Positions 57,611 through 64,000 of a stretch of 64,000 nucleotides of DNA are shown here, one piece after another. This stretch comes from SHWB01 sp050246875 (lineage in GTDB: Bacteria > Pseudomonadota > Alphaproteobacteria > UBA6615): NCBI GenBank assembly GCA_050246875.1, contig JBFWVF010000007.1:248001-312000 (forward strand), in the 5' to 3' direction. The translations under genes were made by a program, and so were the position numbers. How positions within the stretch are numbered: the first letter of the stretch is position 1; each line of letters starts with the position of its first letter. The notes under the pieces were generated by a model. That model did no database searches, had not been told where the DNA came from, and saw only the letters and a program-made list of their open reading frames with translations.

Positions 57611-57619
57611 TTCGGCAGC

Positions 57620-57700
57620 GTCATTGCGAGCGCAGCGAAGCAATCCAGTCTCGCGGCCAGCGGACTGGATTGCCGCGTCGGCTTCGCCTCCTCGCAACGA
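57620..57700. repeat. Dispersed palindromic repeat between the acquired gene and CHAD
   Basis: CAATCCAGTC (57641-57650) and GACTGGATTG (57663-57672) are perfect inverted arms inside a longer imperfect palindrome (TCATTGCGAG ... CTCGCAACGA). It is of the kind found in many copies in related genomes. Confidence 0.7.
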
Positions 57701-57715
57701 CGGAAACTGTCGCCC

Positions 57716-58687
57716 CTACCCGCCCCACCAGGGCCGCGCGCGGGCGTAGTCGCGCCAGACGGCGGGGAAACGGTCGAGGCCGGCCTCGAGGCGCGCCGTC
57801 AGCCAGCCGGTGACGAGGGCGTGCGCCGCTGGGTCGACCGCCGGCAGGCCGGCCAGCATCGCCTCGCCGGTGGCGGCGTCGTTGACGGCGCCGAGGCTGT
57901 CCTGGATGGCCTCGACGCGCGCGAGGTAGAGACGGCTCGCGCCGCGCGGCCACAGCGCGCGGAAGGTCTCCCCGGCATAGCGCAGCTTCTTCGCCGCCAG
58001 CCGCACCTCGTGTAGCTCGGCCAGCGACAGGTCGCGGTGGTTGTCGCCCTTGCGGCGCAGGCGGCGGTCGGCCTTCGCCAGCACGCGCCGTGCGTGCTCG
58101 CCCACCGGGCGCGCCAGCGCCTTGTCGGGGCTGGCGGCGGTCCAGCCGCCATCGGCGAGCCGCGCCTGCGCCGTGGCGAGAATGTTGGCGAAGCGCCGCG
58201 TGGCGAGCGCCCGCGCCGCCCGCCGGTAGGTCAGCCGGCGCTGCCGCTCGACGGTGCCGGCGAGCGCCGCCAGCGAGGCGTCGTCCGGATGGCGGCGCAG
58301 CAGCGGGCCGAGCGTGTCGGCGGCGAAGACGTCGAGGTCGCGCGCCGGCCCGAGCGCCTGCTGCAGCCAGCGCAGATCTGCTTTCAGCGCCGCCTCGGCA
58401 GGCGGCGCGATGACGCCGCGGAAGCCGGCGACGAGCGCGCGCAGCCGCCGCGTCGCCACGCGCAACTGGTGCACCGTCTCGATGTCGGCGGGGTCGAGCG
58501 GCACGGCGGCGCGGCGCGCCAGCGTCGCGAAGCCGGCCTCGGCCAGCGTGCGGAACGCCTCGCCGGCCGGCTGGGCGGCGTCGAGACTGGCACCTTTCAG
58601 GCGTGGCATGGGGCCATCGTCAGGGACAGGCCATCCCCCCGGCGCAACGCGCTCGACCGCTGCCACGGGCAGGGTGCGTTCGGCCAT
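57716..58687 (-). CDS. CHAD domain protein
   Basis: A 323-residue alpha-helical protein of the CHAD family. The conserved His and basic residues occur in two repeats: ETVHQLRVATRRLRALVAGF and ELHEVRLAAKKLRYAGETF. CHAD domains bind polyphosphate and often follow a CYTH triphosphatase domain, which is absent here. It was inserted in the gap-fba interval. Confidence 0.9.
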   Translation of the reverse strand: MAERTLPVAAVERVAPGGWPVPDDGPMPRLKGASLDAAQPAGEAFRTLAEAGFATLARRAAVPLDPADIETVHQLRVATRRLRALVAGFRGVIAPPAEAALKADLRWLQQALGPARDLDVFAADTLGPLLRRHPDDASLAALAGTVERQRRLTYRRAARALATRRFANILATAQARLADGGWTAASPDKALARPVGEHARRVLAKADRRLRRKGDNHRDLSLAELHEVRLAAKKLRYAGETFRALWPRGASRLYLARVEAIQDSLGAVNDAATGEAMLAGLPAVDPAAHALVTGWLTARLEAGLDRFPAVWRDYARARPWWGG

Positions 58688-58821
58688 AGGGCCCCCTCGG
58701 ATCGGCGCGTGCTTCCCGCCAGAGGGACACGGCGCGTCCGACCTTCATGTATCTGTCCCCGTGCGGCGACAACAGCCGCGAGTTGTCCACAGGCTGCGGA
58801 TTGTAACCGAACCGTAACAAA

Positions 58822-59733
58822 TCACGTCGTGCCGTCGTCCCAGGGGCGCTTGCGGAATTCCTCGGCGAGGTGGTCGACGAACACGCGCACCTTGGGCGAC
58901 AGATGCCGGCCCGGCGGATAGATCGCCCAGACCGGCGGCGAGGTCGGCGCATAGTCGGTCAGCACCTCCTCCAGCCGGCCGTCGCGCAGCGCCTCGCCGC
59001 ACATCCAGGTCGGCGCCATCATCACCCCGACATCGCTGAGGGCAAGGTCGTGCAGCGCCTCGGCGTTGTTGGCCGACAGGTTGCCGCGCACGGTGACGGC
59101 GTGCTCGCCGCCATCGGGCCCGATCATGCGCCAGGTGTCGCCGGTGGCGAGGTAGGCGTAGGTCAGGCAGTTGTGGCCGGCGAGATCCTCCGGCACGCGC
59201 GGGCGGCCGTGCCTGTCCCAGTAGCGCGGCGTCGCGGCGATGGCCCGCCGGGCGGTCGCCAGCTTGCGGGCGATGAGGCTCGAATCCTTGAGGTCGCCGA
59301 TGCGGATCAGCATGTCGACGCCCACCTCGATGGGATCGACGAACTGGTCGGTCATGGTGACGTGGAGCTGCACCTCGGGATGGGCGGCGAGGAAGCCGCT
59401 CAGCACCGGCACGACGTGGCGGCGGCCGAACACCACCGGCATGTTGATCTTGAGCACGCCGCGCGGCGTCTGGTTGAGCTGGCTGATGGCCTGCTCGGCC
59501 TCGTCGACGTCGGCGAGGATGCGCCGGCAGCGTTCGTAGTAGGCCACCCCCTCCTCGGTCGGCGCCAGCCGCCGCGTGGTGCGGTTGAACAGGCGCACGC
59601 CGAGCCGGTCCTCGAGCCGCGAGATCTGCTTGCTGACGGCCGAGGGCGTCAGGCTCATCTGCCGCGCGGTGGCGGAAAAGCTGCCGGTGTCGACCGCGCG
59701 CACGAAGAGATCCATGCTCGTCAGGGTGTCCAT
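58822..59733 (-). CDS. LysR family transcriptional regulator
   Basis: A 303-residue regulator with an N-terminal winged HTH (SFSATARQMSLTPSAVSKQISRLEDRLGVRLF, about 18-50) and a periplasmic-binding-like effector domain from about 90. It is divergent from a small ORF unit, and a 22-bp palindrome of LysR type lies between them. It may control that unit and itself. Confidence 0.92.
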   Translation of the reverse strand: MDTLTSMDLFVRAVDTGSFSATARQMSLTPSAVSKQISRLEDRLGVRLFNRTTRRLAPTEEGVAYYERCRRILADVDEAEQAISQLNQTPRGVLKINMPVVFGRRHVVPVLSGFLAAHPEVQLHVTMTDQFVDPIEVGVDMLIRIGDLKDSSLIARKLATARRAIAATPRYWDRHGRPRVPEDLAGHNCLTYAYLATGDTWRMIGPDGGEHAVTVRGNLSANNAEALHDLALSDVGVMMAPTWMCGEALRDGRLEEVLTDYAPTSPPVWAIYPPGRHLSPKVRVFVDHLAEEFRKRPWDDGTT

Positions 59734-59777
59734 GGCCGGGCGCCTCGATATATGCCTGCATGGAACATGTTAGTGCG

Positions 59778-59799
59778 AGGTTGATCATATTTTCAACCT
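59778..59799. promoter_or_regulatory. LysR-type operator between the regulator and the small ORF
   Basis: AGGTTGA (59778-59784) and TCAACCT (59793-59799) are perfect inverted arms around an 8-bp AT-rich centre and fit the T-N11-A pattern of LysR sites. On the minus strand TTGAAA at 59796-59791 and TAACAT 18 bp further make a plausible lysR promoter overlapping the site. Confidence 0.6.
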
Positions 59800-59851
59800 G
59801 CATTGCCTCAATAAATCACGCTCCAGAGGCCACACCACCGGCCAGCCCTTG

Positions 59852-59870
59852 TGGCCAGCCCGGCTGGCCA
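59852..59870. promoter_or_regulatory. Perfect 19-bp palindrome in the leader of the small ORF
   Basis: TGGCCAGCC, one central C, then GGCTGGCCA, ending six bases before the GGAG ribosome site of the ORF at 59887. In RNA it would be a very stable hairpin next to the ribosome site. A further GGCCAGCC copy stands just upstream (59841). Confidence 0.5.
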
Positions 59871-59886
59871 GCCAACGGAGACCGCC

Positions 59887-60057
59887 ATGAGCCGCAACAC
59901 CATCGCTTATCCCCATCTCGCCGACGTGCTGCACGACGCGCACTCCGAGCAGGCGAAGGTTTTCGGCGCCGTGTTCGGCGCCCTCGGCCGCCAGCTCGCC
60001 CGGCCCTTCCATCGCCGTCATGCAGGCCTTCCCGCGGCGCCCGTCTGCGCCGCCTGA
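59887..60057 (+). CDS. Small protein of unknown function, LysR-divergent unit
   Basis: A 56-residue frame with GGAG nine bases before the ATG. MSRNTIAYPHLADVLHDAHSEQ has varied, non-shadow composition; the C-terminal end is Arg/His/Pro-rich. It lies between a LysR operator and a strong Rho-independent terminator, so it is the only ORF in that transcript. I know no family. The transcript could also act as a small RNA. Confidence 0.6.
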   Translation: MSRNTIAYPHLADVLHDAHSEQAKVFGAVFGALGRQLARPFHRRHAGLPAAPVCAA

Positions 60058-60128
60058 TCCGGACCCGGCCGCCGGACCCGCCCCTTTCCTCCCCCGCGGA
60101 CCCGGCGGCACCGGATCGCCTGCACCCT

Positions 60129-60164
60129 CGCCCGGCGCGCCCCAACGCGCCGGGCGATTTTTTT
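60129..60164 (+). terminator. Rho-independent terminator after the small ORF
   Basis: CGCCCGGCGCG (60129-60139), loop CCCCAA, CGCGCCGGGCG (60146-60156), then one A and seven T. An 11-bp perfect stem with a T tract is the clearest terminator in the window and marks the 3' end of the small-ORF transcript. Confidence 0.92.
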
Positions 60165-60435
60165 CGCCGTCGCCGGAACCGCAGCGCAGCGGCCGGCGTT
60201 GCGGCATCACACGACCGATGCGGCCATGCGTTTGGCCGTGGGCACCCGGACGACAGGACGCGGCCACCACCCGACAGCCTGACCCCCCCACCACCGCGTC
60301 CTGCCCGATCCGGGAAGCAGAAAAGCGAGCCGCACTCCGCCCGGCAACCAGCCTCCGGTTGCCGGGCGGCCCCATTTTCGGGGCCCCTCACCACCGCGCC
60401 GCCGATGCGGGCGCGAAATCGGCTAGCGTGGCGCC
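60165..60435. other. GC-rich spacer without recognisable features
   Basis: Together with 60058-60128 this is the rest of a 378-bp gene-free stretch. It is C-rich on the plus strand. I see no promoter, repeat or frame that could be defended. Confidence 0.5.
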
Positions 60436-60864
60436 ATGCCCGCCCGTCGCGCCGCCGCCGTCGTCATCGTCCACTCCCTCGCGCACGCCGTCGCCGCCCT
60501 GCGCGCCGCCACCGCCGCCGGCCGGCCGGTAACGGTGCTCAGCGGCGCCGGGGCGGCGCTGCATGCCGGCCCGGGCTGGTGGCGCGAGGTCGAACGGGCG
60601 GCGCGCAGGGCCGTGCCGGCGGCCGAGGCCACCTTCGTGCTCGACTGCGCCGACCGTCCGGGCGCCGCGCTGGCGGCCCTGCGCGCCGGCGTCGGCGTCA
60701 TCGCGCTGACCGCGCCGGACGCGGCCCGCCGCGTCGTCGCCGACATCGCGGGCCAGAGCGGGGCACGGATCGCGCGGGTGTCGCGGCGCGGCGCGCTCGA
60801 CCTCGCCGGCGCCGCCCGGCCGGGTACGCTGGCGGCGGCCCATCTTGTTGCAGCGCGGCGCTAA
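60436..60864 (+). CDS. Conserved-looking small protein of unknown function beside fba
   Basis: A 142-residue frame with an alternating alpha/beta pattern: AAVVIVHSLAHAVAALRAA, VTVLSGAGAALHAG, TFVLDCADRPGAALAALRAGVGVIAL. It resembles a small Rossmann-like domain with one Cys in LDCADRPG. The family is unknown to me. It is 93 bp upstream of the aldolase gene and may share its transcript. Confidence 0.65.
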   Translation: MPARRAAAVVIVHSLAHAVAALRAATAAGRPVTVLSGAGAALHAGPGWWREVERAARRAVPAAEATFVLDCADRPGAALAALRAGVGVIALTAPDAARRVVADIAGQSGARIARVSRRGALDLAGAARPGTLAAAHLVAARR

Positions 60865-60957
60865 CGCCGCGTTGCCTGTGCACCGCACCCTGCGCTAAGG
60901 GAGCGCCAACGGGCGCCAACGCCCAGCCGACGCAGCCTGCCGACAGGAACAGCCGCC

Positions 60958-61878
60958 ATGCGAGTGACCCAGCGTGTCCGCAAGATTCTCTCCTGGTACG
61001 AAAGCGACAATCCGGGCACCAAGGCCAACATCGCGCGCATCCTGTCGACCGGCCGGCTCGCCGGCACCGGCAAGGTGGTGATCCTGCCCGTCGACCAGGG
61101 CTTCGAGCACGGCCCGGCACGCAGCTTCGCGCCCAACCCGCCGGCCTACGACCCGCACTATTTCTTCGAGCTGGCGATCGAGGCCGGCCTCAGCGCCTAC
61201 GCCGCGCCACTCGGCCTGCTGGAGGCCGCCGCCGACAGCTATGCCGGCGCCATCCCGACCATCCTCAAGGTCAACAGCTCCAACTCGCTGGCGCAGTCGA
61301 AGGACCAGGCGGTGACGGCCGGCGTCGACGATGCCCTGCGCCTCGGCTGCTCGGCCATCGGCTTCACCATCTATCCGGCCTCGGACGAGCAGTTCGAGAT
61401 GATGGAGGAAATCCGCGAGATGGCGCTGGAGGCCAAGGCCGCCGGCCTCGCGGTGGTGATCTGGTCCTACCCGCGCGGCGGCAAGCTGTCGAAGGACGGC
61501 GAAACAGCCCTCGACGTCACGGCCTACGCCGCGCACATGGCGGCCCTGCTCGGCGCGCACATCATCAAGGTCAAGCCGCCGACCGCCTTCATGGAGCAGG
61601 ACGAGGCGAAGAAGGCCTACGAGAAGGCCGGCGTCGACACCTCCACGCTGGCGGCGCGCATCCGCCACGTCGTGCAGGCCTCGTTCAACGGCCGCCGCCT
61701 CGTCGTGTTCTCCGGCGGCGCCGCCAAGGGCACGGCCGAGATCCTCGCCGAGATCCGCGAGCTGCGCGACGGCGGCGCCTCGGGCTCGATCATCGGCCGC
61801 AACTCCTTCCAGCGGCCGAAGGACGAGGCGCTGAAGCTGCTCGATTCGATCATCAAGATCTACCAGGGCAAGGACTGA
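60958..61878 (+). CDS. fbaB: Class I fructose-bisphosphate aldolase, DhnA type
   Basis: A 306-residue Schiff-base aldolase. LPVDQGFEHGPARSF, TILKVNSSNSL, IIKVKPPT (candidate Schiff-base lysine region) and VVFSGGAAKGTAEIL are landmarks of the archaeal/bacterial class I group. It is the expected member of the tkt-gap-pgk-fba cluster. Confidence 0.93.
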   Translation: MRVTQRVRKILSWYESDNPGTKANIARILSTGRLAGTGKVVILPVDQGFEHGPARSFAPNPPAYDPHYFFELAIEAGLSAYAAPLGLLEAAADSYAGAIPTILKVNSSNSLAQSKDQAVTAGVDDALRLGCSAIGFTIYPASDEQFEMMEEIREMALEAKAAGLAVVIWSYPRGGKLSKDGETALDVTAYAAHMAALLGAHIIKVKPPTAFMEQDEAKKAYEKAGVDTSTLAARIRHVVQASFNGRRLVVFSGGAAKGTAEILAEIRELRDGGASGSIIGRNSFQRPKDEALKLLDSIIKIYQGKD

Positions 61879-61918
61879 GCTTGCCGCGCCTCGGGGGTCT
61901 GACGTCCGGCATCGCGCT

Positions 61919-62029
61919 GGCCCACCTCACCCGGCTCGCTGCGCTCGCCACCCTCTCCCCCCACGGGGCGGAGAGGGGTCACTCTCCCTCTCCTCCCTTG
62001 GGAGGAGAGGGTCGGGGTGAGGAGGGGCG
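61919..62029. repeat. 111-bp composite palindromic repeat, copy 2 (inverted)
   Basis: The reverse complement of the unit at 55031-55141, with a few substitutions: the CCCACCTCACCCGGCTCGCT tail comes first here, then CCCTCTCC and CTCTCCTCCC hairpins. It fills most of the fba-thiE spacer. Confidence 0.85.
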
Positions 62030-62044
62030 GACGGTTGCATCGCC

Positions 62045-62719
62045 ATGACCTCTCCGTCCGACGCCCCCGCCTGCCGGCTGTACCTGATCACCCCGCCGGC
62101 GCTCGATCCCGCCGCCTTCGCCGACCCGTTGCAACGGGCGCTCGACGGCGGCGACGTCGCCTGCGTGCAGTTGCGCCTGAAGGGGCGGGACGGCGAGGCG
62201 CCGGCGGAGCCCGGCGACGTGCGCCGCGCGGTCGAGCGGCTGATGCCGCTGGTGCAGGCGCGCGACATCGCCTTCATCCTCAACGACGACCCGGCCATCG
62301 CCGCCGAGATGGGCGCCGACGGCGTGCATGTCGGCCAGACCGACACGCCCTATGCCGAGGCGCGGCGCCTCGTCGGCCCCGATCGCATCGTCGGCGTCAC
62401 CTGCCACGCCTCGCGCCACCTCGCCATGGTGGCCGGCGAGGCTGGCGCCGACTACGTCGCCTTTGGCGCCTTCTTCCCCACCGGCACCAAGCAGGCGAAG
62501 ACACGGGCGCGGCCCGAACTGATCGCCTGGTGGGCCGAGACCTTCGAGGTGCCGTGCGTGGCCATCGGCGGCATCACGGCGGAGAATTGCGCGCCGCTGG
62601 TCGCCGCCGGCGCCGACTTCCTCGCCGTCGCCGCGGGGGTGTGGGCGCATCCCGACGGGCCGGGCGGCGGCGTCGCCGCCTTCGCGCGGGCCATCGCCGC
62701 GGCCCAGGAAGCCGGCTGA
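62045..62719 (+). CDS. thiE: Thiamine phosphate synthase
   Basis: A 224-residue TIM-barrel enzyme that couples HMP-PP and thiazole phosphate. VCVQLRLKGR-type strand (DVACVQLRLK), FILNDDPAIAAEMGADGVHVGQTD, GVTCHASRH and AIGGITAENCAPLVAAGAD are the substrate loops. It starts four bases after the repeat/CGC region; no TPP riboswitch is visible. Confidence 0.93.
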   Translation: MTSPSDAPACRLYLITPPALDPAAFADPLQRALDGGDVACVQLRLKGRDGEAPAEPGDVRRAVERLMPLVQARDIAFILNDDPAIAAEMGADGVHVGQTDTPYAEARRLVGPDRIVGVTCHASRHLAMVAGEAGADYVAFGAFFPTGTKQAKTRARPELIAWWAETFEVPCVAIGGITAENCAPLVAAGADFLAVAAGVWAHPDGPGGGVAAFARAIAAAQEAG

Positions 62720-62796
62720 GGCGGCCGGGCGCGGCGCTTGCGCGCGCCTGCCGCCCCTGTTAGAGAGCCGCCGCCCGCCCCCATCCGAGCACATCC

Positions 62797-63366
62797 ATGA
62801 AGATCGACGGCAACGCCATCCGCCCCGGCAACATCATCGAGCACCAGGGCCGCCTGTGGCGGGCGGTGCGCACCCAGCACGTCAAGCCGGGCAAGGGCGG
62901 CGCCTTCATGCAGGTCGAGCTCAAGGACATCCGCGACGGCACCAAGCTGAACGAGCGTTTCCGCTCCTCCGACACGGTCGAGCGCGTGCGCCTCGACCAG
63001 CAGGAGTACCAGTTCCTCTTCGCCGACGGCGATGCCTACACCTTCATGGACCAGAACACCTTCGAGCAGATCACCCTCAACAAGGACATCGTCGGCGAGG
63101 ACCAGGCCGACTTCCTGCAGGAAGCCATGGTCGTCACCATCGAATCCTACGAGGACGAGCCGCTCAGCGTGTCACTGCCCGAGCGCGTGACCCTGACCAT
63201 CGTCGAGGCCGACCCGGTGGTGAAGGGCCAGACGGCCGCCTCGTCCTACAAGCCGGCGGTGCTCGACAACGGCCGCCGCACCATGGTGCCGCCGCACATC
63301 GAGACCGGCATGCGCGTCGTCATCGACACCGCCGACGGCAGCTACGTCGAACGCGCGCGCGACTGA
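62797..63366 (+). CDS. efp: Elongation factor P
   Basis: A 189-residue three-domain factor that relieves ribosome stalling at polyproline. The exposed tip loop KPGKGGAFMQ carries Lys33, the position that is modified in some bacteria. The many PPP runs in this genome (for example in TolA) would need EF-P. suhB follows 60 bp downstream. Confidence 0.97.
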   Translation: MKIDGNAIRPGNIIEHQGRLWRAVRTQHVKPGKGGAFMQVELKDIRDGTKLNERFRSSDTVERVRLDQQEYQFLFADGDAYTFMDQNTFEQITLNKDIVGEDQADFLQEAMVVTIESYEDEPLSVSLPERVTLTIVEADPVVKGQTAASSYKPAVLDNGRRTMVPPHIETGMRVVIDTADGSYVERARD

Positions 63367-63426
63367 TTCCGCCGGCGGGCGCCGCCCGCCGTCCGACCGA
63401 ACCGAAATCGCGGGAACCGGACCACG

Positions 63427-64000
63427 ATGCGCCCGGCGCTGATCAACGTCATCGACCGTGCCGTCCGCAAGGCCGGGCGCGGCCTCGTGCGCGACTTCGG
63501 CGAGGTCGAGAAGCTGCAGGTGTCGAAGAAGGGGGTCGCCGACTTCGTCTCGACCGCCGACACCAAGGCCGAGCGCATCCTGTTCGAGGAACTGGCGAAG
63601 GCGCGGCCGGGCTTCGGCTTTCTAGGCGAGGAGGCGGGCACCCGCAGCGCCGGCGATGGCGTGCACCGCTGGATCGTCGATCCGCTCGACGGCACGACCA
63701 ATTTCCTCCATGGCGTGCCGCACTTCGCCATCTCGATCGCCGTCGAACGCGCCGGCGAGATCGTCACCGGCGCCGTCTACGATCCGCTGTCGGACAACCT
63801 CTACTGGGCCGAGCGCAACGGTGGCGCCTGGCTCAACGACCAGCGCCTGCGCGTCTCGGCGCGCGGCGACATGGCCGCGGCGCTGGTCGCCACCGGCATC
63901 CCGTTCATCGGCCGCGGCGATCATCCGCGCTATCTCGCCACCCAGGCGGCGGTGATGGCGAAGACCGCCGGCGTGCGCCGCTTCGGCGTCGCCTCGCTCG
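63427..64000 (+). CDS. suhB: Inositol monophosphatase family protein, 3' end cut off
   Basis: The first 191 codons of an IMPase-family enzyme; the frame is open to the right edge. The metal sites are visible: EEAG in FLGEEAGTRS and DPLDGTTNFLHG. It starts at ATG 63427, with the family's usual lead (LINVIDRAVRKAGRGLVRDFGE). The order efp-suhB is common in alphaproteobacteria. Confidence 0.93.
   Translation, partial: MRPALINVIDRAVRKAGRGLVRDFGEVEKLQVSKKGVADFVSTADTKAERILFEELAKARPGFGFLGEEAGTRSAGDGVHRWIVDPLDGTTNFLHGVPHFAISIAVERAGEIVTGAVYDPLSDNLYWAERNGGAWLNDQRLRVSARGDMAAALVATGIPFIGRGDHPRYLATQAAVMAKTAGVRRFGVASL

Noticed and set aside
56231..57702. CRISPR array in the repeat cluster
   Set aside because: Units differ in length and orientation and have no regular spacers; they are mixed dispersed palindromes.
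58783..58791. TTGTCCACA, one mismatch from a DnaA box
   Set aside because: Single copy between CHAD and LysR, without AT-rich unwinding region or further boxes; not an origin.

Overview
The window is a continuous piece of high-GC (about 70 %) chromosome from an alphaproteobacterium, most likely a Rhodospirillales-type organism. I infer this from gene order rather than from any marker I can date: rluD-rpoH, hisZ-purA, ruvCAB-ybgC-tolQRAB-pal-cpoB-tilS-ftsH-folP-glmM, a 6S RNA candidate between zapA and 5-formyl-THF cyclo-ligase, tkt-gap ... class I aldolase-thiE-efp-suhB, and a two-domain cold-shock protein. No phage, plasmid, CRISPR or rRNA genes are visible. Both ends are cut inside genes (an unknown secreted protein at the left, suhB at the right).

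Layout. 1-9.6 kb: unknown exported protein, tRNA-Glu(CTC), threonine aldolase, rluD, rpoH, then a minus-strand block hisZ-purA-pseudokinase-membrane protein. 9.8-13.7 kb: an outer-membrane barrel/OmpA-like protein followed by three tandem M48 metalloprotease lipoproteins, of which only the middle one keeps an intact HExxH; the first seems to start at ATA. 13.7-17.8 kb: a minus-strand operon of three near-identical SMP-30/gluconolactonase paralogs plus an LVIVD-repeat protein. 17.9-26.6 kb: double cold-shock-domain protein, AraD1/FAH-type enzyme with an exported partner, serA and serC, an SLC13 transporter with RCK_C domains, a MaoC hydratase and an AraC-MGMT fusion. 26.85-32.8 kb: a plus-strand cassette hyuA-hyuB-XRE/cupin regulator-osmC-osmC. 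32.8-36.7 kb: PhzF, EamA transporter, thiD, glmM.

36.8-52.8 kb is core envelope and DNA-repair territory on the minus strand: folP, ftsH, tilS, cpoB and a separate small coiled-coil protein, pal, the Tol genes, ybgC, ruvBAC, yebC, a YmdB-like phosphoesterase, 5-FCL, 6S RNA, zapA and a DUF4164 protein. 53-64 kb is central carbon metabolism on the plus strand (tkt, gap, fba, thiE, efp, suhB), interrupted between gap and fba by about 4.7 kb of repeats, one AT-rich foreign-looking lipoprotein gene, a CHAD protein, a LysR regulator and a small ORF unit ending in a textbook terminator. The pgk gene expected there in many alphaproteobacteria is not present.

The parts I consider least ordinary are the degenerating M48 lipoprotein triplet with its ATA start, the pseudokinase/membrane-protein pair, the hydantoinase-type cassette whose HyuB carries a C-terminal zinc-ribbon-like tail, and the repeat-bounded insertion between gap and fba. 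Function calls rest on recognised motifs and family memory; no database search was possible.
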